NCBI GenBank assembly: GCA_001874335.1 | Contig: MPDE01000006.1 | Coordinates: 1-64,000 of the forward strand | Origin: Bacteroidetes bacterium MedPE-SWsnd-G2 | GTDB lineage: Bacteria; Bacteroidota; Bacteroidia; Flavobacteriales; Flavobacteriaceae | Direction of reading: 5' to 3' | DNA length: 64,000 nucleotides | Part shown: positions 36,284 through 47,500 of the stretch, piece by piece | Numbering within the stretch: the first letter of the stretch is position 1 | Layout of the letters: every line of letters starts with the position of its first letter | The notes under the pieces: generated by a model | What the model saw: the letters and a program-made list of their open reading frames with translations, nothing else | Told to the model about the DNA's origin: nothing | Databases searched by the model: none | Translations under genes and position numbers: made by a program

Positions 36284-37501
36284 ATGATGTCTATATTAAG
36301 TGGCAAAAGAATATTACTAGGGGTAACCGCTGGTATTGCTGCTTATAAGACAGCAAGCCTTGTTAGGCTTTTCATAAAAGCAGGCGCTGAGGTAAAAGTC
36401 GTCATGACGCCTGCTTCTAAAGATTTTGTTACGCCGTTAACATTATCTACGCTTTCCAAAAATCCAGTATTTTCATCCTTTACCAATGAGGAAGATGAAA
36501 ATGCAGAATGGAACAATCACGTCGAGTTAGGCCTATGGGCCGATTTAATGATTATCGCTCCGGCAACAGCAAATACTATGGGTAAAATGGCCAATGGTAT
36601 TTGTGATAATTTATTAATGGCAACTTATTTATCTGCTAAATGTGATGTTTACTTTGCACCTGCAATGGATCTTGATATGTACAAGCACCAAACCACTACA
36701 GATAATTTTAATAAGCTGTCATCTATAGGTAATAAGATGATTCCTGCAGCTCATGGTGAGCTTGCCAGTGGTCTTGTTGGTGAAGGTCGTATGGCAGAAC
36801 CAGAAGATATTGTTGAATATATTTCAAGGGACATTTTAAGTCAATTGCCGTTACGAGGAAAAAAAGTTTTAATCACAGCAGGTCCAACCTACGAAGCCAT
36901 TGATCCAGTTAGATTTATTGGTAATCATTCTAGTGGGAAAATGGGGTATGAAATTGCAAAAGCAGCTGCGAGATTGGGTGCTGAGGTGAATTTAATTAGC
37001 GGGCCGTCTCATGAAACGGTTTCAAATATAACTGCAATAAACCTTGTTAAAGTGACATCTGCTCAACAAATGTATGACGAGGCGCATAATTATTTCGAGG
37101 ATACCCATATTGCAATTCTGTCGGCAGCGGTGGCTGATTACAGACCAAAAAATGTTGCTAATCAGAAAATAAAAAAGAAGACTGAAACGTTTTCTATTGA
37201 GTTAGAAAAGACCAAAGACATTTTAAAATCTTTAGGAGAGATTAAAAGCAAACAGTTTTTAGTGGGCTTTGCCTTAGAGACTAATAACGAGTTAGAACAT
37301 GCCAAAGGAAAATTGGAATCTAAAAACTTAGATTTAATTGTTCTTAATTCCTTAAATGATAAAGGCGCAGGTTTTGGAGTTTCAACGAATAAAGTTACTT
37401 TTATAACTAAATCAAACCTTGTTTTAGAACAAGAATTAAAATCTAAGAGCCAAGTGGCTAAAGATTTGTTAGATCAAATATTAAATCAATTACATGCGTA
37501 A
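36284..37501 (+). CDS. coaBC: Bifunctional phosphopantothenoylcysteine decarboxylase / phosphopantothenate-cysteine ligase
   Basis: Two consecutive steps of coenzyme A synthesis. 405 residues. The N-terminal flavoprotein CoaC part (~1-185) has KRILLGVTAGIAAYKTASLVR and the active-site His of NHVEL, then PAMDLDMYKHQ and the Cys-less loop ASGLVGEGRMAEPE. The CoaB part (~195-405) has VLITAGPTYEAIDPVRFIGN, HSSGKMGYEIAK, LSAAVADYRP and NQKIKK. The first of two Met codons is used; it starts 3 bases after the rpoZ stop. coaE is also in the window at 54062. Confidence 0.95.
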   Translation: MMSILSGKRILLGVTAGIAAYKTASLVRLFIKAGAEVKVVMTPASKDFVTPLTLSTLSKNPVFSSFTNEEDENAEWNNHVELGLWADLMIIAPATANTMGKMANGICDNLLMATYLSAKCDVYFAPAMDLDMYKHQTTTDNFNKLSSIGNKMIPAAHGELASGLVGEGRMAEPEDIVEYISRDILSQLPLRGKKVLITAGPTYEAIDPVRFIGNHSSGKMGYEIAKAAARLGAEVNLISGPSHETVSNITAINLVKVTSAQQMYDEAHNYFEDTHIAILSAAVADYRPKNVANQKIKKKTETFSIELEKTKDILKSLGEIKSKQFLVGFALETNNELEHAKGKLESKNLDLIVLNSLNDKGAGFGVSTNKVTFITKSNLVLEQELKSKSQVAKDLLDQILNQLHA

Positions 37502-38381
37502 CATATTACCTCTTTTTTTAGTTTTCTTTTGTTTATACTCAAATGCACAAGAATTAAGTTGCGATGTTGTCGTTAATGCAGAACTTACGGGTAATGAAAA
37601 TGTTCAGGTATTTAGAACTTTAGAGCGCCAGTTAAAAGAGTTTATTAATAATACGCAATGGACGAATTCAAGTTATGAACCTCAAGAGCGTATTAATTGC
37701 AGTTTTATAATCACTATAGAAGATTATAATAATGATGCATTTAAGGCTTCGCTTCAAGTACAATCTACAAGACCAGTTTATGGCTCAATGTATAGTACAC
37801 CTATTTATAATTATAATGATTCAGATTTTAACTTCGAATATTTAGAATTTCAAAACCTGAACTTTAATGATTCGCAATATGAGTCTAATTTAGTGTCAGT
37901 TATAGCCTTTCATGTATACATGGTATTGGGCTTAGATGGTGATTCGTTTGCTTTAAATGGAGGAGAGAAGCATTTAAGACAGGCGCAAACCATTTTAAAT
38001 TATTCTCAACAGGGCAATTATAAAGGTTGGAAATTATCTGACGGACTTCAAACTCGATTTGCATTAATTGATAATATGTTGTCACAAACGTATAAGGAGT
38101 TTAGAACTGTAATGTACGAGTATCACAGAATTGGTTTAGACCAAATGAGTGCCGACCCTAAAAAAGCGAAACAAAGTTTAGCTGCTATTTTAGTGGGATT
38201 TGAAAGCATGAATAAACGTCGACCAAATTCATTTTTAATGCGTGTGTTTTTTGACGCCAAATCAGAGGAGGTAGAAGATATTTTTAGCGGAGGTCCTCAA
38301 GTAAATATTAGCTCTGTAGTTTCTACTTTAAATAATATAGCTCCAATGCATTCAGCAAAATGGCGCAATATTAGTTTCTAA
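37494..38381 (+). CDS. DUF4835 family secreted protein
   Basis: A 295-residue protein with a signal peptide (~1-18, ends SNAQ), no lipobox and no T9SS sorting domain, so probably periplasmic. It belongs to DUF4835, a Bacteroidota family often encoded between coaBC and recN. Typical segments: LERQLKEFINNTQWTN, INCSFIITIEDYNND, STRPVYGSMYSTPIYNYND and the C-terminal MHSAKWRNI. The function is unknown. It overlaps coaBC by 8 bases. Confidence 0.85.
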   Translation: MRNILPLFLVFFCLYSNAQELSCDVVVNAELTGNENVQVFRTLERQLKEFINNTQWTNSSYEPQERINCSFIITIEDYNNDAFKASLQVQSTRPVYGSMYSTPIYNYNDSDFNFEYLEFQNLNFNDSQYESNLVSVIAFHVYMVLGLDGDSFALNGGEKHLRQAQTILNYSQQGNYKGWKLSDGLQTRFALIDNMLSQTYKEFRTVMYEYHRIGLDQMSADPKKAKQSLAAILVGFESMNKRRPNSFLMRVFFDAKSEEVEDIFSGGPQVNISSVVSTLNNIAPMHSAKWRNISF

Positions 38382-38409
38382 TTTATTTTTCTTACTTAAA
38401 CTATAACTA

Positions 38410-40062
38410 TTGATTACTTCACTTTCAATACAGAATTTTGCATTAATAGATGAGCTTTTTGTCGAATTCTCTGATGGATTAACCATTATTACTGGTGAAA
38501 CAGGAGCGGGAAAATCTATAATTTTAGGTGGCCTAAGTTTAATATTAGGTAAACGTGCTGATCTTAGTGCAATTAAGGATAACTCCAAAAAGTGTGTCAT
38601 TGAGGCTTGTTTTAATATTTCTAAATTAGATTTAAAGGAATTGTTTGAAACCGAGGATTTAGATTACGAGGTGGATACCATTATTAGAAGAGAAATTTTA
38701 CCTTCAGGTAAATCCAGAGCATTTATAAATGACACCCCTGTCAATTTATCTTCATTACTGGCTGTCTCTAACCGCTTGTTAGATATCCATTCCCAGCATC
38801 AAACCATGCAATTAACTGAAGATTTATTTCAGTTTGAAGTAATAGATGCTTTAGCTAATACCAAAGACGAGTTACTTACTTACCAATCTTATTTACGCGA
38901 ACTGAAAAAATGTAAATCAGAATTAAAACGATTAGAAGCTTATAAAAAAGATGCGATTAAAGAGCATGATTATAACACCTTTTTACTAAAGGAACTTGAT
39001 GATGCTGCTTTGTCAAATATAGATTTAAAGGCGATTGAAGAAGAATATGAGGCTCTAAATAATGTCGAGCTAATTAGTGAGAAGTTATCAGAAGCTAATT
39101 CTGTTATTAATAATGAAGACGTTGGTGTAATTGAACAATTAAAATCAGTAAGACAGCAATTAGATAAAATTGCTGGTTTTCATTCCTGTTATAATGAATT
39201 ATTAGAGCGCGTAGATAGCGTGTTAATAGAACTTAACGATGTGCAATCTGATATGGAGTTGCAATTTGAGCAATTGGTCTCAGATCCAGAACAATTGATT
39301 TTGGTAAATTCAAAACTGCAACAAGTGCATTCGCTGTTTCAAAAGCATTCTACCTTAGAAATTTCAGAATTAATTAGCATTCAAGAAACGCTTCAGGAGA
39401 AAGTTCATAAAACAGAAAATTTAGATGAGGACCTCGAAGCTATTTCAAAAAGAATTAAAGGTTTAGAGGATAAAACAGATGACAGCGCATTAAAATTACA
39501 TAAAAAAAGAACTTCAATTTTAAAAGAATTGGTAGACGCTTTAGAGTTTAATGTGTCCGAATTAGGAATGGTTAACTCTAAGTTTAAAATAGAATTAAAT
39601 TTAGGTGATGACTATTTTGAAAATGGAAAGGATAAGCTTCGGTTTCTATTCTCGGCAAACAAAGGTGGAAAGTTTAATGATTTGAAAAAATCAGCCTCTG
39701 GGGGAGAATTATCAAGAATTATGCTCTCTATAAAAGCTATTTTAGCCAAGTATACGCAATTGCCAACCATTATGTTTGATGAGATTGATACAGGGGTTTC
39801 TGGTGAGATTGCTCATAAAATGGGAGATATTATGAAGGAGATGAGTAATTATATGCAAGTTTTTGCCATTACTCACTTGCCTCAAATTGCTGCTAAAGGA
39901 AATGCTCATTTTAAAGTGTATAAGGAGGATGTAAATGGGGTTACTCAAACCAACTTGGTTAAGCTTTCAGAAGAAAAGAGAGTAAATGAGATTGCTCAAA
40001 TGTTGGGCGGAGAAAATATTTCTACTTCTGCCTTAGCGCACGCAAAACAATTGTTGAATTAA
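38410..40062 (+). CDS. recN: DNA repair protein RecN
   Basis: SMC-like ATPase in double-strand-break repair. 550 residues. Walker A GETGAGKS is at 29-36. Long coiled coils lie at ~155-200 and ~300-375, then the ABC signature SGGELSRIMLSIK (~425-437) and Walker B TIMFDEIDTGVSGE (~455-468). The start is TTG at 38410 (residues MITSLSIQNFALIDEL); no ATG gives the conserved first strand. The 28-base gap to the DUF4835 gene holds no terminator. Confidence 0.94.
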   Translation: MITSLSIQNFALIDELFVEFSDGLTIITGETGAGKSIILGGLSLILGKRADLSAIKDNSKKCVIEACFNISKLDLKELFETEDLDYEVDTIIRREILPSGKSRAFINDTPVNLSSLLAVSNRLLDIHSQHQTMQLTEDLFQFEVIDALANTKDELLTYQSYLRELKKCKSELKRLEAYKKDAIKEHDYNTFLLKELDDAALSNIDLKAIEEEYEALNNVELISEKLSEANSVINNEDVGVIEQLKSVRQQLDKIAGFHSCYNELLERVDSVLIELNDVQSDMELQFEQLVSDPEQLILVNSKLQQVHSLFQKHSTLEISELISIQETLQEKVHKTENLDEDLEAISKRIKGLEDKTDDSALKLHKKRTSILKELVDALEFNVSELGMVNSKFKIELNLGDDYFENGKDKLRFLFSANKGGKFNDLKKSASGGELSRIMLSIKAILAKYTQLPTIMFDEIDTGVSGEIAHKMGDIMKEMSNYMQVFAITHLPQIAAKGNAHFKVYKEDVNGVTQTNLVKLSEEKRVNEIAQMLGGENISTSALAHAKQLLN

Positions 40063-40065
40063 TAG

Positions 40066-40073
40066 TATCTTTG
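40066..40073 (+). promoter_or_regulatory. Promoter -7 element (TATCTTTG) for fabI
   Basis: TATCTTTG fits TAnnTTTG, 43 bases before the fabI ATG, in the 54-base gap after recN. fabI has its own terminator, so it forms a one-gene unit. Confidence 0.6.
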
Positions 40074-40116
40074 TATACTTTTTATAAATAATGAATATTC
40101 AAAAAACCAACTAAAC

Positions 40117-40932
40117 ATGTCATATAATCTTTTAAAAGGTAAAAAGGGAATTATTTTTGGAGCATTAGATGCAAATTCTATTGCTTGGAAAACGGCTGAA
40201 CGTGTTCACGAAGAAGGAGGAGAATTTGTTTTAACAAATGCTCCAATAGCTATGAGAATGGGTCAAATTAATGAATTAGCTGAGAAAACGGGTTCTCAAA
40301 TTATTCCTGCAGATGCTACTTCAATTGAAGATCTTGAAGCGCTTGTAAGCAAGTCTATGGAAATTCTTGGTGGTAAAATTGATTTTGTATTGCATTCTAT
40401 AGGGATGTCTGTAAATGTTAGAAAAGGTCGTGCTTATACAGATCAAAAATACGATTGGACTCAAAAAGGGACCGATGTTTCTGCTATGTCATTTCATAAG
40501 GTTATGCAAACGCTTTATAAAGCAGATGCAATGAATGAGTGGGGAAGTATTGTAGCCTTGTCTTATATGGCTGCTCAAAGAGTGTTTCCAGATTACAATG
40601 ATATGGCTGATAATAAAGCGTATTTAGAAAGTATTGCAAGAAGTTTTGGTTATTTCTTTGGTAAAGATAAAAACGTTAGAGTAAATACAATTTCACAATC
40701 TCCAACGCCAACTACAGCTGGACAAGGAGTAAAAGGTTTTGATGGTTTTATAGCGTATGCAGATAAAATGTCGCCTTTAGGAAATGCTACTGCATTAGAT
40801 TGTGCAAATTATACGGTTACCCTATTTAGTGACCTTACTAAACGAGTTACACTTCAGAATTTATACAATGACGGAGGCTTTAGTAATGTAGGTGTTAGTA
40901 ATGAAGTTATGGAAACTTTTATGAAAGAATAA
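40117..40932 (+). CDS. fabI: Enoyl-[acyl-carrier-protein] reductase (NADH) FabI
   Basis: Last reduction in each cycle of type II fatty acid elongation; target of triclosan-type inhibitors. 271 residues, short-chain dehydrogenase fold. The cofactor segment GKKGIIFGALDANSIAWK is at 8-25, and the catalytic Tyr160-x6-Lys167 pair lies in DYNDMADNK. LHSIGMS and RVNTISQSPTPTTAG are also typical (family: RVN-x-I-S-x-G-P). The Gly before Pro is replaced by Ser, as is common in Bacteroidota FabI. Confidence 0.95.
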   Translation: MSYNLLKGKKGIIFGALDANSIAWKTAERVHEEGGEFVLTNAPIAMRMGQINELAEKTGSQIIPADATSIEDLEALVSKSMEILGGKIDFVLHSIGMSVNVRKGRAYTDQKYDWTQKGTDVSAMSFHKVMQTLYKADAMNEWGSIVALSYMAAQRVFPDYNDMADNKAYLESIARSFGYFFGKDKNVRVNTISQSPTPTTAGQGVKGFDGFIAYADKMSPLGNATALDCANYTVTLFSDLTKRVTLQNLYNDGGFSNVGVSNEVMETFMKE

Positions 40933-40959
40933 CGCATAAATAATGTTAAATTAATAATG

Positions 40960-40983
40960 AGCCGCTATAAGCGGCTTTTTTTT
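40960..40983 (+). terminator. Terminator downstream of fabI
   Basis: Stem AGCCGCT (40960-40966) / AGCGGCT (40970-40976), 3-nt loop, followed by a T8 tract. It lies 27 bases after the fabI stop. The ~190 bases from here to the next ATG (41175) hold only upstream sequence of the first T9SS cargo gene. Confidence 0.92.
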
Positions 40984-41174
40984 GTTAAAAATGAGGTTGT
41001 TTTTTGTGTAAATTCTGTCGGAAACCACTTGATAATTAGAGGGTTATGGTCGTATTTGTGTAGTCTGTCGATAAAGTGTGTTTTTAATCGATTTTTGATA
41101 TTGCATCTTACCTTAATGGATATATATCAATATATTTAAAATCAACTATTTACAAATTAAACTCTTTATCAATT

Positions 41175-43985
41175 ATGAAAAAAATTACCTTTATTTTGTT
41201 CTGTTTAACCATGATGTTTTCCTTAGAGGGCTACGCTCAATTTGATTGCTCTTCAGGGGTAGTTTTAACAGATGGTTATACAGCTTCAAACATTTTAACC
41301 AACGGAGACGGTGGTATTGAAGATTGGAATGATCCAAACCCAACCGACAGTTGTAGTGAAAATGGGTTTTACTGGGATGACGATGTGTATTTATTTACTT
41401 ATACAGCAGGAGCGTCTCCCGAACAAATTTCAATGACTACGTTTACACGTAATTCATGGAATGGATTGGCTATTTTCTCTTCATGCTCAGGAACTGCATT
41501 GGATAACTGTTTAAATGCTGATGTTAATACCTCCGGAAATGTAAGTCATACTGTAACTGCAAACATAGAAGCAGGTCAAACCGTATATATCGCTACTGGT
41601 CAATGGGGGACGCCAAATGGTTTAGACTTTGATGTTACAAGTTTTTCTGTAACAACTTTAGATAGTGAGCCAGATTGCGCTGCTAACGCTTTAGCTGATA
41701 CAAATCCTGCTTGCGGAAATTATGATGTACCTTTTTCTTGGGATGCAAGTCCTGGTGCAGATGGATATTACTTAACTGTTGGTACAACCAGTGGTGGTAA
41801 TGATATAGAAGATGCTACAGATTTAGGTAGTGATACTTCTTACACATTGCTTGCTCCAACTTTAAATACAGATTATTATTGGACAGTTGTTCCTTATAAT
41901 GTAGTAGGATCAGCAATGGGATGTTCAGAAAATATGTTTACGACTTCTACAGATGGTTGTTACTGTGAATCTGATACAACTTTGGTTGATGGTACAGGAA
42001 TTTCAAACTTACAAGTAGGCACTACAGATTTTGCAAGTGGTGGTAGTTTAGGTTATGAAGACTTTACAGGAGCAGCAGTTGATTTAGGTGCGGGTATTTC
42101 TAGTAATGTGCAGATTACATTTAATACAGGATATTCGTATGGAGTAAATATTTGGATTGACCTTAATGATAATTTCGATTTTGAGCCAGAAGAATTAATG
42201 TTTACTGGAGAAGAAACGACTGGTGATGAACCTGTTGTTTTTGATGCTTCATTCATTATGCCAGTTGATGCTCCATTAGGAAACCATAGAATGAGAATTG
42301 GTAGTGATGATACTCCTGAAGATTCAGCAGATCCTTGTAATGAATCATCATGGCATGTAACAATGGATGTAGATGTAAATATTATTGAAGTAGCTTGTTC
42401 TCCTGCTACAGCAACAGCAACCTTAGCTGCAGATTGTGATAATTCTCAGTTTTTTGTAGATGTAGATGTAACAGATTTAGGAGATGCTACCGAGGTTACT
42501 GATGGTACAGATACCTGGGCAGTTTCAGGAACAGGAGTCCTTCAAGTTGGACCTTTTGCAGATGGAAGTTCTGTAGATTTAACTTTAACACATACAGATG
42601 CTGAATGTGATTTGGCTTTAGGAACATTTAGTAATACGTGTCCTATTCTTGGGCAAATTTGCGAAACAGCAATTGAAGTAATGTCTGTGCCTTATATGAC
42701 AAGTGATGACACTGCTAACTATTTAGATGATTATGAAAATGGAAGTAGTTCTTGTAGTGCGTTTTATATGAGTGGTGATGATGTTGTGTATTCTTATACG
42801 CCAGCATCAGATATTGTTGTAGATATTTTATTAAGTAATATTGGGGCTACTTATTCAGGAATACACGTTTTAGATGGATGTCCAGATGCTACACCTAATT
42901 GTGTGGCTTTTGAAGGATCAAGTTCAACTAATGATAGAGATTTACAAGATGTGGCATTAACAGGGGGTACAACCTACTATATTGTTATTTCTACTTGGGC
43001 TACTCCACAAAGTACGACTTACGATTTAACTATTACAGAAAACACTTGTACCGATGCTACAGCTGCTTATTCTGTTGAAAGTGACTGCGATAATAGTGGT
43101 GGGTTCTTTGTAAATGTAGAAATTACAGATATGGGAACTGCAACAGATTTAACTGTATCAAATGACCAAGACGCTACAACATATGCTGTCACAAGCTTGT
43201 CAACAGTACAATTTGGTCCTTATGCCAACGGAACAGATGTTGTTGTTACAATTTCTGATGATAATGATGTGAATTGTGTTCAAGATAGTGAAGCATTATC
43301 TCAAGTGGCTTGTCCACCAGCTAATAACGATTGTATTAATGCCATCGCCTTAACTAACGGGTTAACGTTTGACGAGAATCCTTTAATTGCAACTAACTTA
43401 GGTGCAACAGATTCTGGAGAAACAGCACCAGGATGTGCTTTTTACCAAGGAGGTGATGTTTGGTATTCTGCAATTATTCCTGCGGATGGATACTTAAATT
43501 TTGAGGTAAACACAGATGATAGTAGTATTACAGATTCAGGTGGAGCAGTTTATACTGGTTCTTGTGGATCGTTAGTGCTTTTAGATTGTAATGATGATGG
43601 TTCTACAAATGGAGCACACCCAATTATAACTGTTGATGATGTGTCTTTAGCAGGTCAAATGGTTTATTTTAGAGTTTGGGAATATGGTAATAACGCGGTA
43701 GGAACAGTGCAAGTAGCAACTTGGAGTCCTACATTAAGTTTAGGAGAGGATAACTTAAGTGCATTTACTTATTTCCCAAATCCAGTGACTTCTCAATTAA
43801 CCTTAAAAGGGCAGTCTAATTTGAATAAAGTCTCAATTTATAATGTGGTTGGACAAGAAGTTTTAACTATGGAGCCAAATAATGTTGAAGCAGTAATGGA
43901 CTTGTCAAGTCTTACTTCTGGAGCTTATTTTGTGAAAGTTGAAATTAACAATCAAATTGAAACAATAAGAGTGATTAAACAGTAA
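41175..43985 (+). CDS. T9SS cargo protein with FN3-like, GEVED and PPC-like modules (936 aa)
   Basis: A large secreted protein. Signal peptide 1-21 (ends GYAQ). Then, in order: PPC-like beta-sandwich ~23-155; FN3-like repeat ~165-250 (LTVGTTSGGNDIEDA); GEVED domain ~265-395 (IWIDLNDNFDFEPEELMFTG, GNHRMRIGSDD); Cys-bounded module ~400-490; PPC-like ~493-620; second Cys-bounded module ~622-712; PPC-like ~716-850; and a type A sorting domain ~855-936 (YFPNPVTSQLTL, SGAYFVKVEINN, IRVIKQ). Very rich in Asp, Thr and Asn. It should be exported through the type IX system and held at the surface or released. Likely adhesive; no catalytic motif was seen. It stands alone between terminators. Confidence 0.88.
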   Translation: MKKITFILFCLTMMFSLEGYAQFDCSSGVVLTDGYTASNILTNGDGGIEDWNDPNPTDSCSENGFYWDDDVYLFTYTAGASPEQISMTTFTRNSWNGLAIFSSCSGTALDNCLNADVNTSGNVSHTVTANIEAGQTVYIATGQWGTPNGLDFDVTSFSVTTLDSEPDCAANALADTNPACGNYDVPFSWDASPGADGYYLTVGTTSGGNDIEDATDLGSDTSYTLLAPTLNTDYYWTVVPYNVVGSAMGCSENMFTTSTDGCYCESDTTLVDGTGISNLQVGTTDFASGGSLGYEDFTGAAVDLGAGISSNVQITFNTGYSYGVNIWIDLNDNFDFEPEELMFTGEETTGDEPVVFDASFIMPVDAPLGNHRMRIGSDDTPEDSADPCNESSWHVTMDVDVNIIEVACSPATATATLAADCDNSQFFVDVDVTDLGDATEVTDGTDTWAVSGTGVLQVGPFADGSSVDLTLTHTDAECDLALGTFSNTCPILGQICETAIEVMSVPYMTSDDTANYLDDYENGSSSCSAFYMSGDDVVYSYTPASDIVVDILLSNIGATYSGIHVLDGCPDATPNCVAFEGSSSTNDRDLQDVALTGGTTYYIVISTWATPQSTTYDLTITENTCTDATAAYSVESDCDNSGGFFVNVEITDMGTATDLTVSNDQDATTYAVTSLSTVQFGPYANGTDVVVTISDDNDVNCVQDSEALSQVACPPANNDCINAIALTNGLTFDENPLIATNLGATDSGETAPGCAFYQGGDVWYSAIIPADGYLNFEVNTDDSSITDSGGAVYTGSCGSLVLLDCNDDGSTNGAHPIITVDDVSLAGQMVYFRVWEYGNNAVGTVQVATWSPTLSLGEDNLSAFTYFPNPVTSQLTLKGQSNLNKVSIYNVVGQEVLTMEPNNVEAVMDLSSLTSGAYFVKVEINNQIETIRVIKQ

Positions 43986-44014
43986 TAAATTAATTATTAA
44001 TTACTTTAAAGTAA

Positions 44015-44047
44015 AATAGCCTTGAGAAATCAAGGCTATTTTTTTGT
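44015..44047 (+). terminator. Terminator downstream of the 936-aa T9SS gene
   Basis: Perfect 11-bp stem AATAGCCTTGA (44015-44025) / TCAAGGCTATT (44030-44040) with a GAAA tetraloop and a T tract to 44045. Confidence 0.95.
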
Positions 44048-44583
44048 TTTAGAACGAAGAGTATTACAAGTCTAACCGTGTGTTTAGTCGGTTTTTATTG
44101 TATTTCATCTATGTATTATGTTGTTCAAATTCTACCCTTATTTTGTTTTTGATATTTAATTAGTCCAAAAATCATGAATTTATCGAACTACTGTTACAAA
44201 ATGGAAGAAAACAAGGACAACATTTAGTTAGTGTTAAACCCTTGGTTATTTGAGGAATATGTTGCTTATAGCCCTAAATTATTACGGTATTTGCAATGAA
44301 ATTGGTTTTAATTTCGAGTCTTGGTTGAAGTTGTTGTAAAATATTGTGAAATCGATGTTTTATGCCTGCATAATAAAAAATCATAATATTTATATAAATA
44401 GCTGGTTAATAGGTGATTGAGGCTTGTGGTTGTGAATTGGTAAATTTTAACATGAATTTTCTTTATGTAATTCAGCGTTTAAATAAGTATTTCGTCGATT
44501 ATGAAAATATTTAGGCTTTTGTATTAACATAATATTAATACATTGTAGACTTAACAAATTATTAACTAACTTAAACTTATTAC
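44048..44583 (+). other. Long (536 bp) non-coding upstream region of the 1337-aa T9SS gene
   Basis: No gene is visible. The region is AT-rich. Around 44078-44110 it contains a stretch similar to one at 41076-41108 upstream of the first T9SS gene (GTGTGTTT, then TCG-TTTTT, then CATCT). Near the start codon are runs such as TATTAACATAATATTAATACA and a -7-like TACATTG. A long leader or several regulator sites are plausible for a highly expressed surface protein. Confidence 0.5.
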
Positions 44584-47500
44584 ATGAAGAAAATTACTTT
44601 ATGGTTAGCGATGCTTATGGTATCGTTTTCGTTTTCTCAGATTGGTGTAGGTAATGGAACTAGTACAACTGGTAACGTGCCTATTTATAGTTGTTATGGA
44701 TATACGTATTCACAACAAATATATTACCAAAACGAAATCAATTCGTCAGGAGATATTACTTCAATTTCTTTTCATCTACAAGATGAAGCATTTACAAATG
44801 ATCAAAGTACAGATTGGACAATATTTTTAGGGCATACCTCTAAAACAGAGTTTGCTGACAATGATGATTGGGAAGATTTTGCAAATTTAACACAGGTTTA
44901 TTCGGGTACTATTACATATCCAGAAGAAGGCGCTTGGTTAGAAATTGTTTTTGACACTCCGTTTTCTTATAATAATATAGACAACTTAATTGTTGCTGTA
45001 GATGAAAATGAAGCTGGATATGATTGTACAAATTACTGGTACGCTCACGATAGTGGTGCTACAAGAAGTATGTATTACAGAAATGATACTACAAATCCAG
45101 ATCCAGCAACGCCTCCAACGGCTTGGGGAAATCAAACATTAATTAACAATGTTATTTTTGGGGGGATTATTCCTGCGTTTCCACCTAACTGTGATAATGC
45201 ATTAGTTTCGCCTATGAATGGTGATACTGGTTCTCCAGTTGATGGTCTAATTACTTGGTCTGCAGCTACTGGTTCTCCTGCTGGTTATAGAGTTACTGTT
45301 GGAACGACTTCTGGTGGAAATGATATTGCTGATAATGTTGATGCTGGTAATGAAACATCTTACCAATTACCAATGTTATCTGCTTCAACTATGTACTATG
45401 TAAACATTACTGCATACAATGATATGGGTGATGCTACAGGTTGTACAGAAGAGAGCTTTACAACTGTTGAGTTGCCAACTTGTGCAACTAATTTAGTAGC
45501 TACCCCTAATCCTGATTGCGGTAATTTTGATGCCTCTTTAGTTTGGGATGCAGCGACATTACAAGATGGATACACTTTAACTATTGGTACGACTTCTGGT
45601 GGTAATGATGTTGTCGATGCTATGGATTTAGGAGATGTAACAAATTATACATTTTCACCAAGTCCTGATACAACATATTACTGGTCTGTAACGGCTTATA
45701 ATTCTGTTGGTGATGCTACAGCTTGTGAAGAAGGAATGTTCTCAACTGTTGAGACAGGATGCTATTGTGATTCAGTACCGGTAAATAACGATGGTCAAGG
45801 AATCGGAGCATTCACTATTGGTACAACTGATTTTGTGAGTTTTGGAGATGAAACTTATGAAGATCATACAGCTACAGTTGTTGATTTAGGACAAGGGATT
45901 TTCTCAAACATTCAAATTACTTTTGAAACAGGATATACTTACGGAACTAACATCTGGATTGATTTTAATGACAATTACAACTTCGAGGAAAGTGAATTAT
46001 TATACCAAGGAGAATCATTAAGTCCAAACCCTACGACATTAAACGCAAGTTTCGTTATGCCTGCTGATGCGACATTAGGAAATCACAGAATGCGTATTGG
46101 TACAGCTGATACTGGTCAAGCTACTCCAAATCCATGTTATGAAGGATATTATGGTGTAACAATTGATGCAACTGTAAATATTATTTCTGTTGATTGTACT
46201 CCAGCTACATTAGAAACTACTGTAGTTCCTGATTGTGATAATGATCAATATACAATTGATGTTAATATTATTGATGCTGGTGATGCTACTGAAATTACTG
46301 ATGGAACAAATACTTGGCCTGTTACTGGTGCTGGTGTTATTACTTTAGGTCCACTTCCAAGTGGAACAGCTATCGATTTAACGGTTACGCATTCAGATGC
46401 AACGTGTGATTTACCTCTAGGTAACTTTAGCTACTATTGTCCTCCACCAAATGATGAGTGTAATGCAGCTACTTTAGTTCCTGTAAATGAAGATTTAGAT
46501 TGCGCTGAGACTGTAACTGGATGGGTTACTGCAGCTTCAGATTCTGAAATCGGTGATTGTTGGGGTACTTCTGATGATGACGTATGGTTCTATTTTATTC
46601 CTGAAGCTACGACTCATGTTGTAGATTTTACAAATGTTTCGGGAGATGATTGGACATATATGGTAATATATCCTGCTTTACCAGGTGGATGTGAAGATTT
46701 AGCTGATAACGTTTACTGTGGTAGTGGATACGGACCACAAGTAATAGATGAATTAGTTGTTGGTGAGCCTTATTTAATTCAAATTTATTCAGGGTCTTCT
46801 TCACCTCAAGACACTGTATTTACGTTATGTGTAGGTACTTTACCTTCAGCTCCAGACAATGACGAGTGTGCAAATGCTGAAGTATTAACGGTTAATGCTG
46901 ATATGGAATGTGGGGTAACTACTCCTGGAACCGTAGCGTCTGCTACTAACTCTGGTGTTGATACTTGTGGCGGTACTGAAGATGATGATGTTTGGTATTC
47001 GTTTACAGCAACAAATGATAGACATGTTATTTCTTTAGAAAACGTAAACGGATGGGTATATAAAGTATTATATGATGCATCTGCTGGTTGTCAAATATTT
47101 ACAGATAATTTATTATGTTCTACTGCTGATTCTGATTTAGTTACCGGATTAGTACCAGGAAACGAGTATTTCTTACAAGTTTATTCTGGAACAAGTGATC
47201 CTGAAACGTTCTCATTTGATGTATGTGTAGGTACACCTCCTGATGCGCCTGCAAATGATGACTGTTCTGGTGCGATTGAGTTCGTGTTAAATGAAGGTGT
47301 TTGTGATCCTAATGTCACATTAGATTTTACTTGGGCAACTTCTACTGATGATGAATTAACATCTTGTGATGATTGGAATAACTTTGGTTTATGGTATACT
47401 ATTACAGCTCCAGCTTCTGGAATTGTATTATATGAGCCTTCTACAGATTCCCCTTGGTTACCAAGTGTTGTTGTTTATGAAGGTGACGATTGTGGTGCTT

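Noticed and set aside
40957-41139. 60-codon open frame on the plus strand after fabI
   Set aside because: Its ATG lies at the foot of the fabI terminator hairpin and it runs through AT-rich upstream sequence of the next gene. The peptide resembles no family I know.
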